Assembly: GCF_024543085.1 (NCBI RefSeq)
Contig: NZ_JANHNZ010000005.1
Span: 88,844-152,843, forward strand
Direction: 5' to 3'
From: Granulicatella seriolae
GTDB lineage: Bacteria; Bacillota; Bacilli; Lactobacillales; Aerococcaceae
Length of the DNA stretch: 64,000 nt
A program made the position numbers and the translations under genes. Shown piece by piece: positions 38,045 through 46,938 of this stretch. The stretch's first letter is position 1. Each line of letters begins with the position of its first letter. The notes under the pieces were generated by a model. The model was not told the origin of the DNA and did not search any database. It worked only from the letters and a program-made list of their open reading frames with translations.

Positions 38045-38989
38045 ATGTCCTTTGCATCCGAAACCAAAAACGAACTGACCCGCCTAGAAGTCCATCTGGA
38101 GCATGCCAAGGCAGAATTGTCTGCACTCATCCGCATGAATGGGTCGGTCACCCTTTATAATCACCAATTCATCCTCAACGTCCAAACCGAAAATGCCGCC
38201 ATCGCCAGACGAATCTACGTCCTCTTGAAACAGCATTACGAAGTGGAAAGTGAACTGCTAGTTCGCCGGAAAATGAAGCTGAAAAAAAATAACGTCTACA
38301 TCGTTCGCCTCAAACAAGGCACCAAGCAAGTACTAGAAGACCTAGAAATCATGGATGGCCTATCCCTAAATAGCCACGTCACTCAAGAAATTATGACCAG
38401 CGAACAAAAGATGCGTTCCTACTTACGTGGGGCCTTCTTGGCAGGTGGTTCAGTCAATAACCCAGAAACTAGCTCCTACCACCTAGAAATCTATTCCAAT
38501 TATGAGGAGCACAACGAAGACATCTGCCAGATGATGAATGCCTTCCAATTAAATGCCAGACAGATAGACCGCCGTAACGGCTACATTACGTATCTGAAAG
38601 AAGCTGAAAAAATAGCTGACTTCCTAGCATTAATTGGTGCTTCAAACGCCATGATGAAATTTGAAGACGTTAGAATTGTGCGCGATATGAGAAACTCAGT
38701 CAATCGACTGGTCAACTGCGAAAACGCCAATATCAATAAAGTCGTCAATGCCGCCAGCCGTCAAATGGAAGAGATTGCCCTAATTGAAGCAGAAGTGGGC
38801 TTGGACTCACTGCCTGAAAAACTACAGGAGATTGCTAGGGTACGGATGGATAATCCTGATATTAGTTTGAAAGAGCTAGGTGAGATCCTACCAAGTGGCG
38901 CCATTTCAAAGTCGGGCGTCAATCACCGGTTGCGAAAAATTTCTGAATTTGCCCAAGGCTTGAAAAATGGTAATGTGTCTAAAATCTGA
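38045..38989 (+). CDS. whiA: WhiA DNA-binding protein
   Basis: The 314-residue protein begins [12 protein letters not shown], as expected. It has two LAGLIDADG-like halves ([20 protein letters not shown] region near 130-150) and a C-terminal helix-turn-helix ([12 protein letters not shown]...[12 protein letters not shown]). In Firmicutes it affects chromosome segregation and cell division. Usually it follows yvcJ/yvcK; here it lies directly after uvrA. An ATG at 38042 adds one Met and cannot be excluded. Confidence 0.95.
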   Translation: MSFASETKNELTRLEVHLEHAKAELSALIRMNGSVTLYNHQFILNVQTENAAIARRIYVLLKQHYEVESELLVRRKMKLKKNNVYIVRLKQGTKQVLEDLEIMDGLSLNSHVTQEIMTSEQKMRSYLRGAFLAGGSVNNPETSSYHLEIYSNYEEHNEDICQMMNAFQLNARQIDRRNGYITYLKEAEKIADFLALIGASNAMMKFEDVRIVRDMRNSVNRLVNCENANINKVVNAASRQMEEIALIEAEVGLDSLPEKLQEIARVRMDNPDISLKELGEILPSGAISKSGVNHRLRKISEFAQGLKNGNVSKI

Positions 38990-39103
38990 ACTTCACAATA
39001 AAATAAAATAATTCCTCACTTTTTTGCGTATCTAATAAGTAGAAACAAAAAATCGGAGAATGGTCACAGGGAAACTGCTGCGAGCATTCGATAGGAGGAA
39101 AAA

Positions 39104-39475
39104 ATGAATTTAGTAGGGTTAATCGGACGAGTTGTGAGACCAGTGGAGCTACAATCGGTCGGGGACACGGTGGTGCTGAATAATACTTTAGCAGTGCAAA
39201 ACATTCATAAAAGCAATGATGAAGGTATCAATGCGGAGTTCATTCCATTTGTGGCATGGGGAAAGGTAGCCCAACGTATCAAAGATTATGTTGAAAAAGG
39301 ACATAAGATAGGTGTTTCTGGGCACCTCAACACCAGAAGCTACACCAATAAGCAAAACCAACAAGTCTTTGTTATGGAAGTGGTGGTCGAAGATGTCTTC
39401 TTCCTAGAGGCTAGACGACCAAAAGACATGATGGACAATCCTTTTGTGGATAAACAGAAGGTTGAAAGTGACTAG
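39104..39475 (+). CDS. ssb: Single-stranded DNA-binding protein (short, OB fold)
   Basis: The 123-residue OB-fold protein has NLVGLIGRVVRPVELQ, AEFIPFVAWGKVAQRI and GHKIGVSGHLNTRSYTN. It lacks the long Gly-rich linker and the acidic DDDIPF-type tip of the main replicative SSB, so it is probably a second SSB (competence or YwpH/SsbB-like). AGGAGG precedes the ATG. Confidence 0.88.
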   Translation: MNLVGLIGRVVRPVELQSVGDTVVLNNTLAVQNIHKSNDEGINAEFIPFVAWGKVAQRIKDYVEKGHKIGVSGHLNTRSYTNKQNQQVFVMEVVVEDVFFLEARRPKDMMDNPFVDKQKVESD

Positions 39476-39494
39476 AGGTATGTTTTACTAAATC

Positions 39495-39670
39495 ACAAAA
39501 GAGACTTACGATAGGTTTGTCAGAAATCAGAACGGTGGCACCGCCGTGAGCCTTGGTCTCACGGCTTAGCTGTCTACGTGGCTGTAATCGGCTAAAGCCG
39601 AAACATCCACGGTGCGTCAGCCATGCTTTGCACCGTTATTTCTGGCAAACCTATCGGAAGTCACTTTTGT
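39495..39670. repeat. Hypervariable-stem palindromic element, copy 9
   Basis: Nearly perfect arms (CAAAAGAGACTTACGATAGG at the left, CCTATCGGAAGTCACTTTTG at the right) enclose a full core. Left and right arms differ at two or three positions. It lies between ssb and the toxin locus. Confidence 0.85.
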
Positions 39671-40020
39671 TTGGCTGTCGTACGAACTTTTTTGGCTGTT
39701 CGGTATGATAGTGTTGATGGACTCAAACTGAATAAAAGTATTGTCAGAAATCGGTGGAGAATTCTCTCTATCGATTTTTGTGTTTTAAACAAAAAAATAG
39801 TCTTTGAATAACACAAATCTGGTCTCTAAAATGCTCGAAATTTCGATAGCCATAAGAGGTACGTTTGATTAGCTATATCTTATTGTTTTTGTCTAGCTAT
39901 ATTTTGGGAAAATCTCTTATTTATAGCTATATGTTCAGGTTATAACAATATGTACATGGAAAAACAATTTATGTTATGTTACTATTAAAAAAACTAAGAA
40001 TCCCTGTAGGTGAGTGCCAA
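39671..40020. other. Gene-free interval before the toxin locus
   Basis: AT-rich stretch with no convincing gene. TAGCTATAT recurs in variant form around 39870-39930. A single fragment gtcagaaatcggtgg (near 39746) resembles a broken palindromic-element stem end. The toxin-locus promoter probably lies here, but I cannot place it with confidence. Confidence 0.35.
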
Positions 40021-40215
40021 TTGGAAGTTAAGAAATGGTGGTTACTTTTAGGTGTAGCTATTTTTACTTTAGGTCTGGTAATTGGAGGTAAAGTATATAT
40101 GGATAACCAACGAGCACAAGCAGAAAAAGTAGAACAGAGTTTTGATAAAATATTGGTAATGCATCCAACTATCAATCTAATGAATTTTTATGATACGGAG
40201 GAGGCTAGCTCATGA
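40021..40215 (+). CDS. Small single-span membrane protein, toxin-locus partner
   Basis: The 64-residue protein, if started at TTG 40021 after AGGTGAG, has an N-terminal membrane span (KKWWLLLGVAIFTLGLVIGG) and a short polar tail. An ATG at 39976 in the same frame would add 15 residues. Its stop overlaps the toxin ATG (ATGA at 40212), so translation is coupled. Small proteins encoded just before LXG-like toxins often act as chaperones or export partners; that role here is inference, and no family was recognised. Confidence 0.6.
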   Translation: MEVKKWWLLLGVAIFTLGLVIGGKVYMDNQRAQAEKVEQSFDKILVMHPTINLMNFYDTEEASS

Positions 40216-41876
40216 CCAAAAATGTTGAATTACACACGTCCACCTGGAGTAAAATGAAAAACGCCCTCTCCTCTCTTACCGGTGGAGGAGGGTACTCCTC
40301 TACCGGTTATGGTGGTTATGGCGGCTATAATGGTTATGGAGTGACTTATGGTTTCGGGAAACAAATCAGAGACTTGGTTGACTTATCCGAGAGAGCTAAA
40401 CAGTTGATTGCTGAAAAAGATAGCGATGGTGTCGTCTCCTTTTCCTATCACGATGAGAAAGAACAGGCATTGACGCTGCAAGCGAAACTAGGAAAACTGG
40501 AAACCTATTTCAGCAATGTCTCCAAATATATAACAGATAAGATTGATAAACCCTTTTATGAAGCCATGGATAAGGTAGGCGCCAGCCTTGAGGCCTTGAG
40601 TATTTCTACTTACAAGACTAGTAATACCGTTGGGTATAAGCGCACAGACCAAATCACAGATATGTATGGCCATTCCACGACCATAGAAGTCACACCGAAG
40701 GAGATTAGCTTAGCGGATCTCTACCAGGTGGATAACCCTTATAAAACAGCTCTTGAAGCTAGCTATGAAGCTTATAAAACGAGTGATGCCTACCAGGAAC
40801 ATAAACTAACAGCATCTGACTATCTGATGGCTAGTCATCACACCCGAGCCTTTCAGTATGATTCGATTAGCGATCAACAGGAAACTATCGAGCTGTGGCG
40901 AGATCTTGCTTTAGGAGCTGGTGTTATCGTACTAACCATCTTCTGCCCTCCAGCAGGTGTTGCGGCAGGGATTACTCTAGCAGCCGTAGAAACGTATTCG
41001 ACCATCTCAGGCAAAGACTGGGGAACAGGGCGAGAGTTGAGTGATGGGGAGCGTGCTTTACGAGGCTCATTTGCCTTATTTGATTTAGTTCCAGGAGTTG
41101 GGTATCTCAGTAAAGTGGCCAAATCAGGTAGTAAGCTAGCTGCCAAGGAATTCCTTCAAGCTACTCTCAAAGAAGGCTTTGAACAAGGGGTTCGGAACGT
41201 TGACAATGTGGTCAAGCTGGCCAACAAGGTTGGTGACAAGGTTATGGGACAAGTGGACAATTTTGGTAAACAGCTTGCCAACGTCACCAATAAAACGGTC
41301 GTATCAGGGGCAGAACACTTGAGTTCTGGTCTAAAAGCAGTAGATAGTCAGCTGAGTGATATGGCTCAAAACTTCCGTTTAAATGTTAACCTAGAACCCC
41401 AGTTTGTTTCAGGAGTTACCCCTACAAGCTCTAGTCAAATTGATACGCTGACTAGCAAGCTGGATGACTTTGTCTCTTTGAATAAGGCCGATATGGCAGC
41501 TTCTAGTGCAGATGTTAGCAAGGGGTTTAGTTTGAATGGGAATACTGGAACTGGTTATAGTACAGGTAGTGGAGTTGAATTTGGTAATGCAGAGAAATTA
41601 GAAGCTCATTTTTCAAGACATGGTTCAGAAATGAAACAGGCTTTAAATAAAAATAACTATTCAATAATTGATTATTTAAGTGATGCGAATCATGTGATTA
41701 AAGAAGGACAATTTGTTCCTGAAATGAACGGATATATCAAACTTATAGGTGGAGAAGGAAGTGCCAAATATGCATTTGTAGGGTTAGATAGAGCAACAGG
41801 TAATATAACAACTTTACATTTAAAGTCTGTAAAAGAACTTGCTAAAAAAGCACCAAGTTTAGGATTAAAACCTTAG
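40212..41876 (+). CDS. Polymorphic toxin with pretoxin-TG domain and C-terminal RNase-like tip
   Basis: The 554-residue protein has three parts. The N-terminal export region starts with a Gly/Tyr-rich low-complexity patch (about 22-48) and helical sequence; it does not show the standard LXG consensus. A hydrophobic segment (about 232-264) is followed by a pretoxin-TG motif (DWGTGRELSDGERALRG). A C-terminal domain (about 455-554: LEAHFSRHGSEMKQAL, YLSDANHVI, YAFVGLDRATGNITTLH) resembles BECR-fold RNase toxins. Base composition turns AT-rich where this last domain begins, a sign of tip exchange. The immunity gene follows. Type VII secretion is suspected, but no secretion genes are in the window. 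Confidence 0.75.
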   Translation: MTKNVELHTSTWSKMKNALSSLTGGGGYSSTGYGGYGGYNGYGVTYGFGKQIRDLVDLSERAKQLIAEKDSDGVVSFSYHDEKEQALTLQAKLGKLETYFSNVSKYITDKIDKPFYEAMDKVGASLEALSISTYKTSNTVGYKRTDQITDMYGHSTTIEVTPKEISLADLYQVDNPYKTALEASYEAYKTSDAYQEHKLTASDYLMASHHTRAFQYDSISDQQETIELWRDLALGAGVIVLTIFCPPAGVAAGITLAAVETYSTISGKDWGTGRELSDGERALRGSFALFDLVPGVGYLSKVAKSGSKLAAKEFLQATLKEGFEQGVRNVDNVVKLANKVGDKVMGQVDNFGKQLANVTNKTVVSGAEHLSSGLKAVDSQLSDMAQNFRLNVNLEPQFVSGVTPTSSSQIDTLTSKLDDFVSLNKADMAASSADVSKGFSLNGNTGTGYSTGSGVEFGNAEKLEAHFSRHGSEMKQALNKNNYSIIDYLSDANHVIKEGQFVPEMNGYIKLIGGEGSAKYAFVGLDRATGNITTLHLKSVKELAKKAPSLGLKP

Positions 41877-41889
41877 GAGATGATATAAA

Positions 41890-42252
41890 ATGATTATTGT
41901 AAAAAAAATAAATTGGATAGATGAAGACTCGGGAGAAGCAGATATTTTACTTTCAGATGGTATGTACTCCGTTGAATGTTTCTGTAGTGATTGTAATTTA
42001 TCAGAAGGAGATGTATTTTTAGATATCCTTTATGGATTTAACATCAAAAATATTATTAAAAGTTTTAATGGAAAATATGCAATAGATAAAAAAGATGATA
42101 GTTTCCATATTCAGGGAGAACTTGTAGATATGAAAAATGAAGTTCTACAAATAGGAGAGTTTAAAATAGATTTATCAGATGGCGACATTCCCAAAGATAT
42201 TAAACAAAATGATTATGTAGAAGTTGATATTTCAAGAATTGATATTTATTAA
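41890..42252 (+). CDS. Probable immunity protein for the adjacent toxin
   Basis: The 120-residue acidic protein (IDEDSGEADILLSDGMYSVE, ELVDMKNEVLQIGEFKIDLS described by short stretches) lies 13 bases after the toxin and has the same AT-rich composition as the toxin tip. Position and size are those of a cognate immunity protein. No catalytic motif is seen. GGAGATGAT precedes the ATG. The family name is uncertain; I recall similar short proteins scattered in polymorphic-toxin loci. Confidence 0.65.
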   Translation: MIIVKKINWIDEDSGEADILLSDGMYSVECFCSDCNLSEGDVFLDILYGFNIKNIIKSFNGKYAIDKKDDSFHIQGELVDMKNEVLQIGEFKIDLSDGDIPKDIKQNDYVEVDISRIDIY

Positions 42253-42518
42253 AAAATCGCAAATTTCCAGATGAAAATATTTCGAAAATAAAAACGAGTA
42301 CGATTTTTCCTGATGGTTGGTCAGATGTAGATGTTATTAACTCTATTCAGAATGTTAGTAACTTCAATGCTATCGGACACCGAAGCATTGGTGGATTAAC
42401 TCTTCATAGAGGTAAGATTAATGGAGTAGAAATAGATGTAATTAAAAAATGAAATGAAATAATTTCTGGATATCCTGTTGGAAGTAAACCAACTCCAGGA
42501 TTTGACCCAATAAAATAA
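42252..42518 (+). pseudogene. Orphan EndoU-type nuclease toxin tip, nonsense-mutated
   Basis: A frame without a start codon directly follows the immunity gene. It reads FPDGWSDVDVINSI, GKINGVEIDVI and IISGYPVGSKPTPGF, the late motifs of bacterial EndoU ribonuclease domains (fP..W...eI, G..ngv.I.v, I.tayP). A TGA at 42450-42452 interrupts it between DVIKK and NEIISGYP. It has no trafficking domain, so it looks like a displaced toxin tip kept as a silent cassette and now decaying. EndoU naming rests on motif recognition only. Confidence 0.7.
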
Positions 42519-42541
42519 ATTTAGAACGAATAATGTGGACA

Positions 42542-42961
42542 ATGTTTGAAAAATTGGATAGCTATTTGCTAGATTTTGTCAATGAGAATTCATCAGAAGA
42601 TTTTTGGTATGATTATGCATATATGCAAGTCCAGGAGTTATTAAATAAATTTACCCCAAGAGATTGAGAAAAAATGTATCAAAATATTAATGATAAAAGC
42701 GATTTATGGAAAATAAGGGTAGCATATTGTGTTGATGAAGATACAGGAATGAATGGTTTTAAATTTCTTTTGGGTTTAATGAATGAAGTTGATGAAGTAG
42801 CTGAATATGCGATAGATTCGTTGCGTTCATTCGATAAAGAGTCTTATAAAAAATTGATTATTTCTGATAAGACAATAACTGATAAAGCAGAAAACCTACT
42901 AAAAAATGCTAGTCTTCCAGTAAAACGAATGTTAGAAGAATTTTTACAACAAAATAAATAA
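42542..42961 (+). pseudogene. Immunity gene of the orphan EndoU cassette, nonsense-mutated
   Basis: The frame starts MFEKLDSYLLDFVNENSSED and continues past a TGA at 42665-42667 (after TPRD, where Trp is a natural residue) to LEEFLQQNK. The part after the stop also has an ATG at 42674, giving a 95-residue remainder (WKIRVAYCVDEDTG, LLKNASLPVKRML). The predicted all-helical, HEAT-like character and the place after a toxin tip suggest a cognate immunity protein. Both members of the cassette carry a TGA. Confidence 0.65.
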
Positions 42962-43088
42962 AAAGGTACTTTACTATCTTAATTGGAGTCGGATAGTAAA
43001 GCCTTGACCAGTAAGTATAACCACACTATTCAAGTTGCCAATAGCTAACAAAAAGCTGGCTGTATTTATTGTATAAAAATCATGATTT

Positions 43089-43124
43089 AAAAAAGAAACG
43101 ATTCAACTTTATCGTTTCTTTTTC
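43089..43124 (+). terminator. Terminator of the toxin locus
   Basis: Stem AAAAAAGAAACGAT/ATCGTTTCTTTTT with a short loop. An additional hairpin CTTTACTATC/GATAGTAAAG lies just after the decayed immunity gene (about 42967-43000). Confidence 0.75.
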
Positions 43125-43486
43125 TATTTTTAGAGTTAATTAAAGGCCCAGAGAAAGCCTGTTGACTTGAAAAGGATGTTGAAAATATTAATTCTTTGGA
43201 AATTAGATTTTGTCAAACTTTTATAAATGGTTCTGATGGTATTATTATTACCAATCGTTATTTCTGACATTTCTCAGAAGTTCTTTTATTTTATGTAATT
43301 GCGGAAAATTCTAAGGGGTGTTGTCACATATTTGGATAAATTAGAGGGTCTGAAATAGGTATAAAATAGAAAAAAGTCTAGAAACATGAAGCATTTCCCT
43401 TGTATAGAGTTCAATGATGAAAAATCTTGTTTTTATCTTAAATGAAATGTAGCTAGCAAAGGAATTTTTCCTTAAATTTATAGTAT
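43125..43486. other. Gene-free interval after the toxin locus
   Basis: AT-rich sequence with no supported gene. A fragment CGTTATTTCTGACATTTCTC (about 43256) looks like one broken end of a palindromic element. Otherwise I see nothing here. Confidence 0.4.
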
Positions 43487-43853
43487 AACAGAGGCTTTAG
43501 ATAAGAATCAGAAATAACGATGCAAAGTATGGAGCTGGGCAAAAAGTCCAAGTGGTAACCAAATAAAATAGTTTCCCAGAAACCTATCCAAAATAACGGT
43601 GTAAAGCATAGCTGACGCACAGTGGATGTTCGGCTTCAGCCGATTACAGCCACGTAGACAGCTAAGCCAGTGAGACATAGGCTCATGGCGGTGCCACCGT
43701 TCCCATTTTTGATAGGTTTCTGGGAAACTATTTTATGGTTTAGAATGATTTTTATTTTATTACAGACTTTTTACCCAACCTCAAGCCAGTGAAATCTTGG
43801 CTCACGGTAGTGCCACCGTTTTTGATTTCTGTTTCTTATCTGGAGCCTCTGTT
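43487..43853. repeat. Palindromic element interrupted by another (host copy)
   Basis: Outer arms AACAGAGGCTTTAGATAAGA (43487) and TCTTATCTGGAGCCTCTGTT (ending 43853) are inverted repeats with few mismatches. Next to them sit CAGAAATAACGATGCAAAG on the left and CTCACGGTAGTGCCACCGT on the right, both parts of the family core. The centre is replaced by copy 10. Confidence 0.8.
43533..43781. repeat. Palindromic element, copy 10, nested (mobile-like subtype)
   Basis: Ends AGCTGGGCAAAAAGTCC and its inverted form GACTTTTTACCCAACCT bound a full element. Inner arms AAAATAGTTTCCCAGAAACC and the complement match the subtype at 23542 and 28998. The core is complete but inverted relative to those two copies. 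Confidence 0.85.
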
Positions 43854-44014
43854 ATGTTTTAGAAAGAGCCATGTTTGTTATGTAGAATAGCAAAACATAT
43901 TTCACCAAATTAATTCACCTAAAAGCACCATTTGTCGGTGTAACAAATAGGTAAACGGCTTTTTCTGTGGTAAGATACAAAGTGGTAAAGAATGTTTTGG
44001 GAGAAGGGAACTTT

Positions 44015-45058
44015 ATGAGAAAAGCAGAATTAATATACAATCCAGTGAGTGGGAAAGAACAGGCTCAACAATATATAGATGAGATTACTAGCATTATCGC
44101 TAAGGCGGATTTTTCGGTGCAGACCTTTGAGACTACGCCTGAGGAAAAGAGCGCGCAAAAAGAGGCGGAGCGTGCAGCCTTAGCCGGTATCGATATGATT
44201 ATCGCTATGGGAGGTGATGGCACGGTTCATGAAGTTGTCAACGGCATTGCTGGTCTGAAAAAACGTCCTATTTTGGGCATTATTCCTATGGGTACGACCA
44301 ACGATTACGCTAGAGCCCTGAACTTGCCTAGAAATAACCCTATCGAGGCGGCACAAGTCATTGCCAATCAGAACAACATCGCCATGGATATTGGTAAGTT
44401 TAACGACACCTATTTTGTCAATATCGCAGCAGGTGGCTACATGACTGACTTGACCTACGAGGTATCTTCAGAGATGAAAACTCGCTTTGGCTATTTTGCC
44501 TATGTTATCAAAGGCGTCCAAAAAGCCTTTCAAATGCAGCCCATTCAGATGAAATTCGAGTACGATGGCGGTAGCTTTGAAGGAGAAGCCTCCATGTTTT
44601 TTGTCGCCTTAACCAACTCCATCGGCGGATTTGAGAAAATGGTGCCGGACAGCCATATGATGGACGGCAAGTTTTCAGTGCTAGTAGTGAAAACCGCTAA
44701 TTTATTAGATATCATCCCTTTAATCCGTCAAATGATGTTGTCAGGCGACCATATCAATAGCGAGCATATTCATTATTTTAAGACGGATATTCTAAAAGTT
44801 ACTGCTGTGGATGGGCATCAGCTCATGATCAATGTTGATGGAGAGTATGGAGGAGATGCGCCAGCCGTATTTGTCAATCTCCAACAACACATCGAGATTT
44901 GTTCAAACCTTGAAGACGTGCGTCAAATCGAAAAAAATAAAACACGTAAAGACCATATCAGAAAACTATTCAATCAGGAATTAGCCTTCCTCGAAACACA
45001 ACAATTTGAAACGATAGAAGACAACCAAGGAAATAGAGAGGAAGAAAACCATGAATAA
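44015..45058 (+). CDS. dgkB: Diacylglycerol kinase-family lipid kinase
   Basis: The 347-residue protein has an N-terminal YNPVSGKE nucleotide loop, MGGDGTVHEVVNGI (about 65-78), IPMGTTNDYARAL and a C-terminal VDGEYGGDAPAVF. DgkB/YegS-type enzymes phosphorylate diacylglycerol to phosphatidic acid, recycling lipid released by teichoic acid synthesis. ATG 44015 follows AGAAGGGA; the frame also extends upstream to 43967 without support. The end overlaps the next gene by eight bases, and this dgkB-rumA pairing is common in Firmicutes. Confidence 0.93.
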   Translation: MRKAELIYNPVSGKEQAQQYIDEITSIIAKADFSVQTFETTPEEKSAQKEAERAALAGIDMIIAMGGDGTVHEVVNGIAGLKKRPILGIIPMGTTNDYARALNLPRNNPIEAAQVIANQNNIAMDIGKFNDTYFVNIAAGGYMTDLTYEVSSEMKTRFGYFAYVIKGVQKAFQMQPIQMKFEYDGGSFEGEASMFFVALTNSIGGFEKMVPDSHMMDGKFSVLVVKTANLLDIIPLIRQMMLSGDHINSEHIHYFKTDILKVTAVDGHQLMINVDGEYGGDAPAVFVNLQQHIEICSNLEDVRQIEKNKTRKDHIRKLFNQELAFLETQQFETIEDNQGNREEENHE

Positions 45059-46679
45059 AAATGAAGAAGTAACAGTTACTATAGAAGACCTGACCTATGA
45101 GGGGTTAGGTGTCGGCAAGGTAGACGGCTACCCGCTGTTTATCGAAAATACCTTGCCAGGAGAAGAAGTTCGCGTTCGTGTTTTAAAAGTTGGAAAATCA
45201 TTCGGCTTTGCTAAAGTAGTAGAGCGCATGACAACCAGTGAAGACCGTGTGCCTCTAACAGATGCTGTCGGAACACGCATTGGAACTATGCCACTCCAAC
45301 ACCTCAACTACCAAGCGCAACTAGACTTCAAACAAAAACAAGTCAAACAAGTCATGTCATCAATTGCCAAAATGCCAGACGTAGAAGTGCGCCCAACTCT
45401 AGGCATGCAAAACCCATGGGGCTACCGCAACAAAGCCCAAATCCCAGTCAGAGCTGTTAATGGTAAGCTAACAACTGGCTTCTTCCGTAAGAATACACAT
45501 GATTTGGTACCAATTGAGAACTTCCATATCCAAGACCCAAAGATTGACAAAGCTATCCTAGTTATCCGCAACATTATGAGAGAGTATGGCATCAAGCCTT
45601 ACAACGAAAAAGAACACATCGGTAACTTGCGCCATATTATTGTCAGACGAGGAAGAGCGACCGGACAGATGATGGTTATCCTAGTGACCAGAACCAACAA
45701 ACTATTCCCCATCTCAAAAATCGTGCCAGATATCCTAGAAGCACTGCCAGAAGTAGTATCTATCGTTCAAAACGTACACCCAAGCCGTTCCAATGTCATT
45801 TTAGGCAAAGAAACCATCCTATTACACGGACAAGATCGTTTCCAAGACCAGTTGTTAGGCTTGACCTTCAACATTTCGTCTAAATCCTTCTATCAAGTGA
45901 ACCCACTGCAAACAGAAGTCCTCTACCAAGAAGCCATCAAAGCAGCCGGCCTAACTAGAGAAGAAACCGTCATCGACGCTTACTGCGGAATCGGAACCCT
46001 AAGCCTAGCCCTAGCCCAAAAAGCTAAACAAGTATATGGCATGGAGATCGTCCCTGACGCCATCGAAATGGCCAAAGAAAATGCTCAAGAAAACAATATC
46101 AACAACGTAGAATTCCAGCTAGGAGCCGCCGAAGAAGTATTGCCAGCTTGGAAGGAAGAAGGTTTGGAAGCCGATGTTCTAGTTGTCGACCCACCAAGAA
46201 AAGGCCTAGAAGCCAGCTTTATTGAAGCCGCTACTGCCATGGGACCAGAACGAATTGTCTACGTCAGCTGCAATCCAGCGACATTGGCTAGAGATTTGAA
46301 GTTGTTTGGTGAAAGCGGGTATACCGTGGAGTATGTTCAGCCAGTTGATTTGTTTCCTCAGACTGTGCATGTTGAGACGGTATGTCTTTTGTCCAAACTC
46401 GATGTCGACCAGCATATTAAAGTCAAACTAGAAATGGATGAGCTTGATTTAACTGCTAGTGAGAGCAAAGCGACTTATGAAGAAATCAAAAGCTATGTGA
46501 AAGACAAATTTGATTTCAAGGTATCATCACTCTATGTTTCACAGATTAAAAGGAAGTGTGGACTGGAAGTCGGTAAGAACTACAATATCTCCAAAAAAGA
46601 GAATCATCCTATACCAAACTGTCCACCAGAGAAAGAAGATGCCATCATGGATGCACTTTATCACTTTCAGATGATTTAA
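45051..46679 (+). CDS. rlmD: 23S rRNA (uracil-5-)-methyltransferase, RlmD/RumA family
   Basis: The 542-residue protein has an N-terminal TRAM domain (about 1-60, YEGLGVGKVDGYPLF), a central RNA-binding part, and the SAM methyltransferase motifs SFYQVNPLQTEVLY, DAYCGIGTLSLALA and DPPRKGLE. The catalytic loop is VSCNPATLARDL. About 90 residues beyond the usual end (LDLTASESKATYEEIKSYVK onward) form a C-terminal domain seen in many Firmicute members. It methylates a uridine of 23S rRNA (U747 and/or U1939 cannot be separated here). Overlaps dgkB by eight bases. Confidence 0.92.
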   Translation: MNKNEEVTVTIEDLTYEGLGVGKVDGYPLFIENTLPGEEVRVRVLKVGKSFGFAKVVERMTTSEDRVPLTDAVGTRIGTMPLQHLNYQAQLDFKQKQVKQVMSSIAKMPDVEVRPTLGMQNPWGYRNKAQIPVRAVNGKLTTGFFRKNTHDLVPIENFHIQDPKIDKAILVIRNIMREYGIKPYNEKEHIGNLRHIIVRRGRATGQMMVILVTRTNKLFPISKIVPDILEALPEVVSIVQNVHPSRSNVILGKETILLHGQDRFQDQLLGLTFNISSKSFYQVNPLQTEVLYQEAIKAAGLTREETVIDAYCGIGTLSLALAQKAKQVYGMEIVPDAIEMAKENAQENNINNVEFQLGAAEEVLPAWKEEGLEADVLVVDPPRKGLEASFIEAATAMGPERIVYVSCNPATLARDLKLFGESGYTVEYVQPVDLFPQTVHVETVCLLSKLDVDQHIKVKLEMDELDLTASESKATYEEIKSYVKDKFDFKVSSLYVSQIKRKCGLEVGKNYNISKKENHPIPNCPPEKEDAIMDALYHFQMI

Positions 46680-46704
46680 TGGTTAACCATTTGGAATAAG
46701 AAAT

Positions 46705-46735
46705 TTTCAAAAGTACCGAAATGGTAGTTTTGAAA
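46705..46735. repeat. 13-bp inverted repeat shared with the antirepressor gene
   Basis: Arms TTTCAAAAGTACC and GGTAGTTTTGAAA with a 5-base loop (one mismatch) lie between rlmD and the regulator gene. A perfect version with the same loop length occurs inside the antirepressor gene at 51602-51632. Confidence 0.7.
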
Positions 46736-46938
46736 TTGTCTGTTATTTTAACGTAAGCTGAGAGAATCTCTTAAGTTTACTTATGAGGAAGGCAGGAACT
46801 TTAGATTATTTAGTTAATACAGATTTTGCACTGATTGCACTTTTGAAGAGAAATCTTTGGAAGTGCATTTTGTTATTAAAAGATTATATAGCGAATACAA
46901 AATATGGATGATATAATAAGACAGATGGGAGGATGATT

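Noticed and set aside
42252-42961. TGA read as Trp or Gly (recoding)
   Set aside because: All housekeeping genes in the window use TGG for Trp and TGA as a normal stop (for example the 3' end of cdaA), so simple nonsense mutation is more likely.
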